From positions 6,521-70,520 of the forward strand of contig JBFXEX010000009.1 in assembly GCA_050179645.1 (NCBI GenBank): 64,000 nucleotides of DNA, in the 5' to 3' direction. Both the position numbers and the translations under genes were made by a program. Of the stretch, positions 36,513 through 44,369 are shown piece by piece. Numbering within the stretch: position 1 is the first letter of the stretch; every line of letters starts with the position of its first letter. The DNA is from VAZQ01 sp050179645. Its GTDB lineage: Bacteria > Pseudomonadota > Alphaproteobacteria > Rhizobiales > Xanthobacteraceae. The notes under the pieces were generated by a model. The model did not search any database and was not told the DNA's origin. It worked only from the letters and a program-made list of their open reading frames with translations.

Positions 36513-38067
36513 TGACGCGGTAGAGCTGAAACTTATCGCCATCCTGAACGAGCTTCAGGCGATCCGGGTCCGGGTTAGGCGCCTCGTCCTCGGTGAAGAG
36601 CACGTAGACGTAATCGAACTCCATCCAGTGCCGCCAATATTCGGGCATCCATTCCTGCGGGTGGTCGGCGGCCGTCACCAGTTGCGCCACCGACGGCGGA
36701 TCGCCATCGCGGGTATCAACGTAGTTCCGGAAGTTTTCCCGTACCTGCAGGACCTGCTTGCCGGCGACCGTGAACGCGGTGGTGACGACGGAGGAGCGGT
36801 CGATGATGGCGAGGCAGGCGGCATGCACGAGGCCGAGTTCGCTCGCATCCTCCCCGTGCGAACGTTCGGCATGCGCCACGAAGACTTTCGAACCCGGCTT
36901 GATGCGGCGCACCGAGGAACGGAATTCCTTGGTGGTGCTCGACATGTCCGACCAGACCACGTCGACCTCGATCAGCCGGATGGTGATCAGGATGAACAGG
37001 ATCGCCATGAAGCCGCGGCGCACCAGGCGGTGACGGAGCTTGAGGTCGAAACAGGCGATCAGCATGAAGGCGAGCGCGATCGGAATGCGCTGGTCGGCCA
37101 TATATGTCGCGAACATCACCCGCGGCATGGCCATGTAGACCAGGAAGCCGATGCCCAGCAGCGTCACGGCAAACGGATGGATTCGCAGCAGGCGGTGACG
37201 CACCGCGAAGATCGCCGCGGCGCCAAGGACGCCGACGATGGCGAAAGCGACAAGGTCGGAATAGACCTCGATGATGTAGATCAGACCGTTGAGCTTGCCG
37301 CGCGGCTCCCACCAGATGCTGCCGGCGAGATCGAGCGTCGGACTGGCGATCAGGAGAGCGGCGGGCGGCACGAAGGCGAGCCCCGAGGCCGCCGCGTCGA
37401 GCAGCGTCGCCGGCCGGATGCCACGCGACCACAGCCGCAGCAGTTCGTAGGCCATCAGGCCGATACCGTAGATGCCGAGCGCCGACAGGTGGCAGAAGAA
37501 CAGTGCGACCGCGAACGCCGTCGACACCGCGAGCCGCAGCGGCCACGATCTTTCCCGCAGCCAAATCCACGTCGCCATCGCCCACAGCGCCAGCCCGACG
37601 CCGAACATGTAGTTCATCAGGCCGACCAAAAAGACGTAGTTGTAGAGGAGCGGCAGCGCGACGAACGGCAGCACCGACCAGCGGCCGACCAGCGTGCGGT
37701 TGAGCGCCAGCGTGCCGGAGATGATCAGGGCAAAAACGCCGACCGTGAAGATCTGCCCGGCCAGGTAGATGCTGGCATACCGGCCGATGAACGGCACGAT
37801 CAGGTCCATCGCCAAGTTCGGGATGATCTGCCAGTCGATCTCGTAGAAACGCGCGAGGTCCGCGTTGCTGCGGATCGTGGCGATGACGTGCATGCGCGCC
37901 AGGTGATTGACGTAGTCGGACAGCGGCGGCAACGGATGGGTCCAGACCGGGATCGAGATCAACAGCGTCAGCGCCACGAACAGCACCGCGATCTGCACGC
38001 CGGTGAATTCCGACGTCGGCCAGCGCACCGCGGGCCGGTCGACCTGCTCGACAGTGAATACGGTCAT
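36499..38067 (-). CDS. Polytopic membrane protein of the glycosyltransferase-C type (hypothetical)
   Basis: The 522-residue product has about ten transmembrane segments (for example residues 26-44, 108-128, 143-165, 195-215, 275-300 and 380-410) and extended periplasmic loops, followed by a soluble C-terminal part with GSKVFVAHAERSHGEDASE and NPDPDRLKLVQDGDKF. The layout recalls GT-C glycosyltransferases or ArnT-like enzymes, but the aspartate motif in the first loop is not obvious, so the assignment is weak. It starts with ATG at 38067 and ends overlapping the ECF42 gene. Function is unknown, perhaps surface-polysaccharide modification. Confidence 0.6.
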   Translation of the reverse strand: MTVFTVEQVDRPAVRWPTSEFTGVQIAVLFVALTLLISIPVWTHPLPPLSDYVNHLARMHVIATIRSNADLARFYEIDWQIIPNLAMDLIVPFIGRYASIYLAGQIFTVGVFALIISGTLALNRTLVGRWSVLPFVALPLLYNYVFLVGLMNYMFGVGLALWAMATWIWLRERSWPLRLAVSTAFAVALFFCHLSALGIYGIGLMAYELLRLWSRGIRPATLLDAAASGLAFVPPAALLIASPTLDLAGSIWWEPRGKLNGLIYIIEVYSDLVAFAIVGVLGAAAIFAVRHRLLRIHPFAVTLLGIGFLVYMAMPRVMFATYMADQRIPIALAFMLIACFDLKLRHRLVRRGFMAILFILITIRLIEVDVVWSDMSSTTKEFRSSVRRIKPGSKVFVAHAERSHGEDASELGLVHAACLAIIDRSSVVTTAFTVAGKQVLQVRENFRNYVDTRDGDPPSVAQLVTAADHPQEWMPEYWRHWMEFDYVYVLFTEDEAPNPDPDRLKLVQDGDKFQLYRVIKPN

Positions 38068-38294
38068 AGGGAATTGATCGCTGGTGGGCGCTGAGGCAGT
38101 GTGCGGGCCGAAGCGCCGGCATCACGCCGCGCCGACGATTCACGTCGGCGCGATGTTCGCGTCCGCCGGGGCCAAATTAAGGCCGGGACTTCGTTTCGCC
38201 GATGCCGTCGTGAATGTTTACGCGGATTTTCCGCGCCACGCGCGATGCGGCGGAACCGGCGCCACTTCAAGCGATGCGACAGTCGCGCTGCTCC

Positions 38295-40028
38295 TCAAGG
38301 AACCGCATCCGGAATGCTCTTCAGTGCGTAAAATGGAATCGCCTCGGCGCGGCCTCTCACGCCGGCTTGCTGCCGCGGATGTCCCGAAAGGTCGAGGCTG
38401 GCGGCCTGCGCCGCGGCCTGCGAGATGATCAGTACGCAGTCGTAATCTTTGGTCAGCGCCTCCAGCCGCGCCGCGGTGTTCACCGTGTCGCCGATCGCGG
38501 TAACGATCTGCGAGCCCGGCGGCCCGAGCGCGCCAACGATCGCCTCGCCGGCGTGAATGCCGATGCCGATGCGCAGCGGCGCCCGCAGATCGGATTGCAG
38601 CCGCGTATTGAGCTGATCGAGGCGCCGCAGCATCTCGCGCGCGCCTCGCAATGCGTCCTCCGCTCCCATCGCGGGCTCCTCGATGTCGAGCCCGTAGAGC
38701 GCCATCAGCCCATCGCCGGTGAAGTTCGAATAATGGCCGCCGGTCGCATCGAGCGCCTTGGTCATCTCGCTGAAGAACTGGTTGAGTACGAACAGGACAT
38801 CGTAGGGCATCCGGGCTTCGCCCAGCGTCGTCGACCCGCGCAGATCGACGAACATCACGGTCACGTGGCGTTCGCTGCCCTCCATGCCGCCACGGATCAG
38901 TCCGTCGACCGCGCTGGCGTCGGCCGCCAGCAACGGGTTTACCGCGATATTCGCCGTCGGCCTGATCTGGCAGGCGAGCCGGACGCCGTCGGCGGCGCCG
39001 ATGCGGGCGAGCGCCTGAGCTTCGAGCCCGGCAGGTTCGGGCAACGCCGAATGGCCGCCGACCACGCGCACCCGGCAGGTGGTGCAGCGCGCGCGGCCGC
39101 CGCAGACCGACGCATGCGGAACGCCGTGGGCTCGCAGCGTCTCGAGCACGGTGGCGCCCGGCAGTATCGGCATGGTGCGGCCGCCGGCATGGGCGAGTTG
39201 CGGCGGCCGGTTGAGGCGATGCACGAACCGGCGCACGCCGCGCGCGGCAAACGGCAGCAGCACCAATCCGGCATAGGTCGCAAGCCCGATGAGCGCCATG
39301 TTCCGCACTTGCGCGGCCGCCTGCGGCGTTGCATGCGCCGCGCGCTGGATGCTTGCGAGCAAGGCGGGATCGCGCTCGATCTCGCGCCGCATCTGATTTC
39401 CGCCGGTGACGTAACCTGCGATCGCCAGCGCCGGGATCAGAACGGCGAGCGCGCCGAACACCGGAATCCAACGCCGGTACCAGCGCCTGGTGCGCAACCA
39501 GAAATGAATGCCGATGGCGGCATGAGTCCACACCGTCAGAACCGCCGCCATCTGCAGCGGCGCCTGCCACGGCGTGACCAGCCAATGCCGGGCCAGCACC
39601 GAGGCGTAGCTGCTGGCGGTGCCGAGAAAGCGGTCGGAGAGCTTGGTGCTGGCGACATGCAGCATCACCAGCACCGGGATCGTCAGGCCGAGCACGAGTT
39701 GCGCCAGCTCCCAGTCGGCGAAACGCAGGTGCCGCCGGATGTAGATCGACCACAGCGCATTCAGCACGTGAACCGCCAGGGCGGCCGCGAGCAGCCAGGT
39801 GCCGGCTTCAGTCCACCAGAACCCCATCAGCAGGTGGAGCACCTCGGTGGCGACCGGCAGCGAGACGATCAGGAAGATGTGCGACAGGAAATGACAGAGC
39901 ACGAAGGCGAGCAGGACGAGCCCGCTGATCAGCCGCGCCCGCGCGCGAACCAGCCGCGCAAGCGCTACGATCCGGGCCGCGCGCGCGTCCGGCAACGTCA
40001 GAGACGGGCTGGGTGAGAGCGCTGTCAT
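38295..40028 (-). CDS. cyaC: CyaC-like class III adenylate cyclase with diheme-type membrane anchor and 2Fe-2S domain
   Basis: The 577-residue product has three parts. Residues about 30-260 are a 6-helix membrane anchor with many in-membrane histidines (His46, 50, 65, 87, 124, 169, 175), as in diheme cytochrome b proteins. Residues about 285-365 are a ferredoxin domain with Cys309, Cys315, Cys318 and Cys353 in C-x5-C-x2-C order for a 2Fe-2S cluster. Residues about 385-560 are a class III cyclase with metal aspartates Asp395 and Asp439 (FTGDG) and Asn517/Arg521 (NTAARLE). It resembles S. meliloti CyaC, a redox- and quinone-responsive cyclase. It should make cAMP in response to the redox state of the quinone pool. 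Confidence 0.93.
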   Translation of the reverse strand: MTALSPSPSLTLPDARAARIVALARLVRARARLISGLVLLAFVLCHFLSHIFLIVSLPVATEVLHLLMGFWWTEAGTWLLAAALAVHVLNALWSIYIRRHLRFADWELAQLVLGLTIPVLVMLHVASTKLSDRFLGTASSYASVLARHWLVTPWQAPLQMAAVLTVWTHAAIGIHFWLRTRRWYRRWIPVFGALAVLIPALAIAGYVTGGNQMRREIERDPALLASIQRAAHATPQAAAQVRNMALIGLATYAGLVLLPFAARGVRRFVHRLNRPPQLAHAGGRTMPILPGATVLETLRAHGVPHASVCGGRARCTTCRVRVVGGHSALPEPAGLEAQALARIGAADGVRLACQIRPTANIAVNPLLAADASAVDGLIRGGMEGSERHVTVMFVDLRGSTTLGEARMPYDVLFVLNQFFSEMTKALDATGGHYSNFTGDGLMALYGLDIEEPAMGAEDALRGAREMLRRLDQLNTRLQSDLRAPLRIGIGIHAGEAIVGALGPPGSQIVTAIGDTVNTAARLEALTKDYDCVLIISQAAAQAASLDLSGHPRQQAGVRGRAEAIPFYALKSIPDAVP

Positions 40029-40209
40029 GGCAGGGCGATGTGAACCGAACAGGAGTGGAGATCCGCTTGGCCATTACAGTGACGCCGAAGGGCTCTGTCT
40101 ACCTGCCTTGCGGTCGTCCCGTGTGACCAGCTTCATACTTTTCCGGATTCTGCCGTGATTGAATGGCACAAGCCTGCTTCGCCCCTTCATCCGGGCCCGG
40201 AGCATTGCC

Positions 40210-40692
40210 ATGAAGCGAATCGTCCTTTCGGTCTTCGCGGTCGCGATCGCCGCGCAATCCGCGTGCGCCGACACCGCGGCGGGCCAGCGTGCGCTCGCAC
40301 TGGCGGCGCTGGTCGCCCCCCACTCGCCGCTGCTGAGCGGCCAGGACAAGCACGTGATTGCGCGCTTGTTCGGCGGCGATCTCAACGTCCCCTTCCCGAC
40401 CGGCCGCAAGATCGCCGTCAAAGCGGATGCCGTCCTGTGCCGCGCCAGCAACGTCGACATCACGTCGCGCTCCTGCACACTGACGTTCGGCAAGCACACC
40501 GCCACGCTGAAGGGCCGCCACGCGCATGAACTGTTCGCCACCATCGCCGAAGTCGGCGTGCCGGAGGACGGCGCCGCCGGCAGCGTGTTCGTCGGACTGT
40601 CGAACCTCGACTGCACCCTCGACCCGAACGAGATCAAGCAGAAGGCCGGCGGCGGCGCCAACTGCACGTTCAATCCCGGCGCCGCGAAGTGA
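40210..40692 (+). CDS. Secreted protein of unknown function, 160 residues
   Basis: The product begins with a signal peptide (MKRIVLSVFAVAIAAQSACA, cut near ADTA). The mature part is about 140 residues with four cysteines (VLCRAS, SCTL, LDCTL, NCTF), all possibly in disulfides. Beta strands such as KIAVKADAVLCRA and RHAHELFATIAEVGV are visible. No family is recognised. The start at 40210 was preferred over an ATG at 40159 because it is the one that yields a signal peptide. It stands between the cyclase (divergent) and the Kazal-type gene. Confidence 0.7.
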   Translation: MKRIVLSVFAVAIAAQSACADTAAGQRALALAALVAPHSPLLSGQDKHVIARLFGGDLNVPFPTGRKIAVKADAVLCRASNVDITSRSCTLTFGKHTATLKGRHAHELFATIAEVGVPEDGAAGSVFVGLSNLDCTLDPNEIKQKAGGGANCTFNPGAAK

Positions 40693-40753
40693 TCGCCGGA
40701 AAGCGAAGCGCCGCTCCGCAATGATCCCATGAGCGCATAACTCTCATAAATTG

Positions 40754-40759
40754 TATAAT
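40754..40759 (+). promoter_or_regulatory. Perfect -10 hexamer in an AT-rich patch before the Kazal-type gene
   Basis: TATAAT at 40754-40759 lies in an unusually AT-rich stretch (40740-40790) 80 bases before the start at 40840. No good -35 hexamer lies at the usual distance. Confidence 0.4.
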
Positions 40760-40839
40760 AATATTGATACTACTAATAGTTGCAAACTAGGCTTTGGGCC
40801 CTTAGAATTCGCTCCTCTCTGACCACCCAGGAGGAAGCT

Positions 40840-41172
40840 ATGTGGCGCCATGTCTCGACCGCCGCCCTGATCCTTGGATTGATGAGTTCAAGTTCCTACG
40901 CCTTGGACATCAGGCAGGACGGAATCACATCGCGCGTCTGCGGCGGTTTCGCGGGTATTCCATGCGGGGATCGAGAATGGTGTGATTTCCCGGCGGGATC
41001 GGCATGCGGAATTGGCGATCGATTTGGGGTTTGTCGCCCCCGGCCGGACCTCTGCCCCGAATCGTTTATTCCGGTGTGCGGATGCGATGGAAAAACCTAT
41101 GGAAATTCGTGCAAAGCCGCCCAGCAGGGTGTGAGCACCGCTCACGCCGGTGCCTGCCGCAGCGGCCAATAG
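40840..41172 (+). CDS. Secreted Kazal-type serine protease inhibitor domain protein
   Basis: The 110-residue product has a signal peptide (MWRHVSTAALILGLMSSSSYA). A Cys-rich first half (CGGFAGIPCGDREWCDFPAGSACG) is followed by a Kazal-like domain with CPESFIPVCGCDGKTYGNSCKA and a late AGAC: the C-x-PVCG-x-DG-x-TY-x-N-x-C pattern of Kazal inhibitors. Bacterial Kazal proteins are exported and inhibit serine proteases of hosts or predators, or have unknown roles. The first half resembles the neighbouring Cys-rich repeat seen in other alphaproteobacterial Kazal proteins. An AGGAGG ribosome site precedes the ATG. It precedes the convergent LysR gene. Confidence 0.88.
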   Translation: MWRHVSTAALILGLMSSSSYALDIRQDGITSRVCGGFAGIPCGDREWCDFPAGSACGIGDRFGVCRPRPDLCPESFIPVCGCDGKTYGNSCKAAQQGVSTAHAGACRSGQ

Positions 41173-41233
41173 CTCGCGTTCGGAACGCATGCAGGGAGCG
41201 CTGAGCTCGTCCAGCTCTCGACGCCGCGCGCGG

Positions 41234-42184
41234 TCAGCCGGCCGCTGTTGCAGCCGGCACCGCCGCCTGCGGCTCCTGCGTACTGTTCTGAGTCATTTCC
41301 AGCACCCGCGCGAGACGCTCGGCGAACACTGCGGCGGGCACCGGCAAGTTGCGCGCGCGCAACTGGCCGAACACCAGATTGGCGCGCGGCACGTCGCGGT
41401 CGTCGATCTCCCGGGCGACGAAATCGAGCTTGTTGCCGTCCGGCATCGTGCCGATGCGGATCTGGAAAGAGATCAGGTTGGCGTGCAGCACGAGGCCGCG
41501 CAGCATCTCGAACGAATTCGATTCCGCCGCGATGTTGAAGCGCAGTCCGCTGCGCGCCGAGACCTCATCGAGCAACTGCCGGCCGCCGATGCTGCGGTCC
41601 GGCAGCGCGACCGGATAGGCCGCGCAGTCGCGCAGCCGGATCGATTTCCGGGCGGCGAGCGGATGGTCCGCCGCCATCACGGCGACGAGCCGCTGTTCGA
41701 GCCGCATCAGCGGCTGAAAGCTCGCGAGGAACGGCGGCCGGAACACCAGCACCAGATCGACCTCGTAGGCGGCGAGCGCCGCCATCGCCTGCTCGTGGTC
41801 GAGCACTTTGACGTCGAAGCCGACAAAAGGATGCAGCTTGCGGAACGCTGCGACCTGACGCGGCAGGAAGTCGAGCGCCAGCGCCTGGCTGCAGGCAATG
41901 CGCACGGTGCCGCGACGCAGCCCGCGCAAGTCCTCGATCTGCGATTTCATGCGCTCGACGTTGTCGCTCTGCTCGCGCAGGTAATGTACGAACACCTCGC
42001 CGGCCGACGTGAGCCGCACGCCCCTGGCTCTACGCTCAAAGAGCTGCGCGCCGAGTTCCTCTTCCAGATCCATGATGCGGCGGTTGAGCGCCGAGGACGT
42101 GACGTTGAGATGATCGGCGGCTTTGCGGATAGAGCCAGCGCGCGCAATCTCATCGACGTAGCGCAATATCCGCAAGTGCTTCAT
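41234..42184 (-). CDS. LysR-type transcriptional regulator (AtzR-like position)
   Basis: The 316-residue product has an N-terminal winged helix-turn-helix (residues about 3-62: LRYVDEIARAGSIRKAADHLNVTSSALNRRI then LEEELGAQLFERR), followed by the two-lobed LysR ligand-binding fold (GTVRIACSQALALDFLP is its start). It is divergent from a cyanuric-acid-type operon starting at 42448, and the 263-base gap holds an inverted repeat (42244-42265) fitting LysR binding. In Pseudomonas ADP the LysR protein AtzR activates atzDEF in response to cyanuric acid and nitrogen limitation. A similar role here is inference. Confidence 0.9.
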   Translation of the reverse strand: MKHLRILRYVDEIARAGSIRKAADHLNVTSSALNRRIMDLEEELGAQLFERRARGVRLTSAGEVFVHYLREQSDNVERMKSQIEDLRGLRRGTVRIACSQALALDFLPRQVAAFRKLHPFVGFDVKVLDHEQAMAALAAYEVDLVLVFRPPFLASFQPLMRLEQRLVAVMAADHPLAARKSIRLRDCAAYPVALPDRSIGGRQLLDEVSARSGLRFNIAAESNSFEMLRGLVLHANLISFQIRIGTMPDGNKLDFVAREIDDRDVPRANLVFGQLRARNLPVPAAVFAERLARVLEMTQNSTQEPQAAVPAATAAG

Positions 42185-42243
42185 TGATCACTCGATTTCA
42201 CTGAGCGCGTCCTTTTCGCGCGCACTCTAGCAAAAAATCAGCG

Positions 42244-42265
42244 GCAGATAAGAGCACTCATCTGC
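42244..42265. promoter_or_regulatory. LysR-type operator candidate
   Basis: GCAGAT (42244-42249) and ATCTGC (42260-42265) are perfect inverted arms with a 10-base spacer (T-N10-A core). The site lies 60 bases from the LysR start and about 180 bases upstream of the divergent transporter operon. Confidence 0.55.
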
Positions 42266-42447
42266 ATTACCGTGATCTCAAGGCATGTGGATTGCAGGGA
42301 GCATGCCGCACCGACGGCCGCAGAGATGCAGGCACCAAACTTGATGCTCAGGATTTGCACAGACTGCTCAAATCCTGACCACGACGGTGCGCAGTTCGAT
42401 TGGCCGAATGCCGCGATCACGATCAATTCCGTCTCACAGGAGCGAAC

Positions 42448-43488
42448 ATGAGCCGACCCGTGCGTTCTTCCCTTCTCGCACTCACCGCCGTCATCGGCCT
42501 CGCGCTACCGCTCGGACATGCTGCACCGGCCGACGCACAGACCAAGCTGAAACTGGTGCTGAACTGGAAGTACCAAGGGCCGCAGGGGATGTTCTTCCTC
42601 GCCGAGGATCGCGGATACTTCAAGGCCGAGGGCCTGGAGATGACGCTGGACCAGGGCAACGGCTCGGGCGCCGCCGTGCCGCTCGTCGCCAACGGCACCT
42701 ACGACGTCGGCTTCGGCGACATCAATGCGCTGATCGAGCTTGCCGCCAAGAAGCCCGACGATGCGCCGATCGCGGTCTACAATATGTTCAACCAGCCGCC
42801 GTTCACCGTGGCGGTAAAGGCCGACAGCCCGATCAAGTCGCCCAAGGACTTCGAAGGCAAGACGCTCGGCGGCGCCGCCAACGACGGCGCACTCAAGCTG
42901 TTCCCGGCATTCTGCAAACTCACCAAGATCGACTGCAGCAAGGTGAAGATCACCAATATGCAGCCGAACCTGCGCGAGCAGATGCTGATGCAAGGCCAGG
43001 TCGACGGCGTGTTCGGCTACGTCAACACCATCCGTTTCTCCGCCAAGCTGATGGGCGTGCAGGAAAAGCAGCTGCGTTTCATCAACTACGGCGACTACGG
43101 CATGGACCTCTATTCCAACTCCATCATCGTCTCGAAGAAACTCCTGAAGGAGAAGCCCGAAGCGGTGCGCGGGCTCGTCCGCGCGATCAACAAAGGCGTG
43201 CTCGACACGCTGAAGGACCCGGATGCCGCGGTCGCGGCCGTCGCCAAGCGCGAGGCGCTGATCAAGGTTCCGGTCGAACGCGAGCGGCTCGCCGCGACCC
43301 TCAAGGATGAGATGAATCATCCGGAAATCGCCAAGATTGGACTCGGTAACGTCGACATGACGCGGCTGAAGAAGTCGATCGCCATCCTGGTCGAGGCTAA
43401 CAACCTGCCGCGCACGCCGTCTGTCGATGAAATCTTCACGCCCGCGTTCCTGCCGCCGCCGGCCGACCTGCCGAAGAAGCTGTTCTGA
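42448..43488 (+). CDS. ABC transporter substrate-binding protein (NMT1/SsuA type)
   Basis: The 346-residue product has a signal peptide (MSRPVRSSLLALTAVIG, cut near PADAQ). The mature part matches the NMT1/THI5-like (nitrate/sulfonate/taurine) group: LKLVLNWKYQGPQGMFFLAEDRGYF, ADSPIKSPKDFEGKTLGG, and GLVRAINKGVLDTLKDPDAAV. It binds a small ligand in the periplasm and hands it to the permease/ATPase encoded at 45815 and 46663. The AACAGGAGCG site precedes the ATG. It is the first gene of the operon that ends with the AtzD-family enzyme, so a ring compound such as cyanurate, biuret or a barbiturate may be its ligand. Confidence 0.9.
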   Translation: MSRPVRSSLLALTAVIGLALPLGHAAPADAQTKLKLVLNWKYQGPQGMFFLAEDRGYFKAEGLEMTLDQGNGSGAAVPLVANGTYDVGFGDINALIELAAKKPDDAPIAVYNMFNQPPFTVAVKADSPIKSPKDFEGKTLGGAANDGALKLFPAFCKLTKIDCSKVKITNMQPNLREQMLMQGQVDGVFGYVNTIRFSAKLMGVQEKQLRFINYGDYGMDLYSNSIIVSKKLLKEKPEAVRGLVRAINKGVLDTLKDPDAAVAAVAKREALIKVPVERERLAATLKDEMNHPEIAKIGLGNVDMTRLKKSIAILVEANNLPRTPSVDEIFTPAFLPPPADLPKKLF

Positions 43489-43566
43489 GTTACGCGCGCG
43501 GCCGTGAGATCGGACCGGCCGCCGGCAGAGTGCAGGCGGCCGGCCGCAAGACCGGGAAACGACCAG

Positions 43567-44358
43567 ATGGATTTTAATCTCGCCGGCCGGGTCGCGGTGA
43601 TTACCGGGCCCGCCAAGGGAATGGGTGCGGCCATCACCAAGGCCTTTGCAGCTGAAGGATCGCGTCTCGCCCTCGTCGGCCGTGACACCGCGGCGATCGA
43701 GCCGGTGACGCAGGAGGTCCGCGCCGGGGGTGCCGAGGCGATCGTCGTGCCCTGCGACCTCACCGACGCCAGACAATGCGAGCGCGCCGCGCAAGCGACG
43801 GTCGAGGCCTACGGCCGCATCGACATCCTGGTCAATGTCGCCGGCGGCTCCGGTCCGATTGGCAAGACCGGCGTCGAAACCACGCCGGAAGAATTCGACG
43901 ACATCGTCACGCTCAACATGAACGGCTGCTTCCACACCATACGCGGCGTTCTGCCGGCGATGATGACGCAGCGCTACGGCAAGATCGTCAATGTCGGCGG
44001 CACCTTCGGGATGCGCGGACGCGCCGGCCGCATGGCCTACTCGGCGTCGAAATGGGGGCTGCGCGGCATCACCAAGAGCTTCGCGCTGGAAGCCGGCCCT
44101 TACAACATCAACGTCAACTGCGTGGCGCCCGGCATGGTCGATGGGCCGCGCTTCCGCGACAAGGTCTGCGCAGACATGGCCAAGCGCCTTGGCATCACGG
44201 TCGAGCAGGCCGTCGAGAAACATGCCAGCGAGTACGCCTTGCGGCGGGTGACCACCGATGCCGACGTCGCCAATGCCTGTCTGTTCCTGGCGAGCGACGT
44301 CTCGCGCCAGATCACCGGCGTCGACCTGCCGGTCGACGGCGGCTGGGCGATGCTGTGA
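43567..44358 (+). CDS. Short-chain dehydrogenase/reductase in the ring-hydrolase operon
   Basis: The 263-residue product is an SDR with the cofactor motif TGPAKGMG (about residue 15), NVAGG where classical SDRs have NNAG, a GTFG active-site strand with no evident catalytic serine, and YSASK (Tyr-x-x-x-Lys). GVDLPVDGGW is the usual C-terminal segment. The absence of a serine in the normal position should be checked, since many SDRs without it still act through other residues. It lies 78 bases downstream of the binding-protein gene and 11 bases before the amidohydrolase gene. Its role in the pathway is not obvious. Confidence 0.85.
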   Translation: MDFNLAGRVAVITGPAKGMGAAITKAFAAEGSRLALVGRDTAAIEPVTQEVRAGGAEAIVVPCDLTDARQCERAAQATVEAYGRIDILVNVAGGSGPIGKTGVETTPEEFDDIVTLNMNGCFHTIRGVLPAMMTQRYGKIVNVGGTFGMRGRAGRMAYSASKWGLRGITKSFALEAGPYNINVNCVAPGMVDGPRFRDKVCADMAKRLGITVEQAVEKHASEYALRRVTTDADVANACLFLASDVSRQITGVDLPVDGGWAML

Positions 44359-44369
44359 GGGAGGCGACG

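Noticed and set aside
36499..38067. ArnT-type glycosyltransferase
   Set aside because: The many-helix layout fits, but the catalytic acidic motif of the first periplasmic loop was not clear, so only a hypothetical call was made.
36484..40016. Long open frames on the plus strand opposite the membrane protein and the cyclase
   Set aside because: They are extremely Arg/His/Asp-rich shadows of genes with clear transmembrane and catalytic features.
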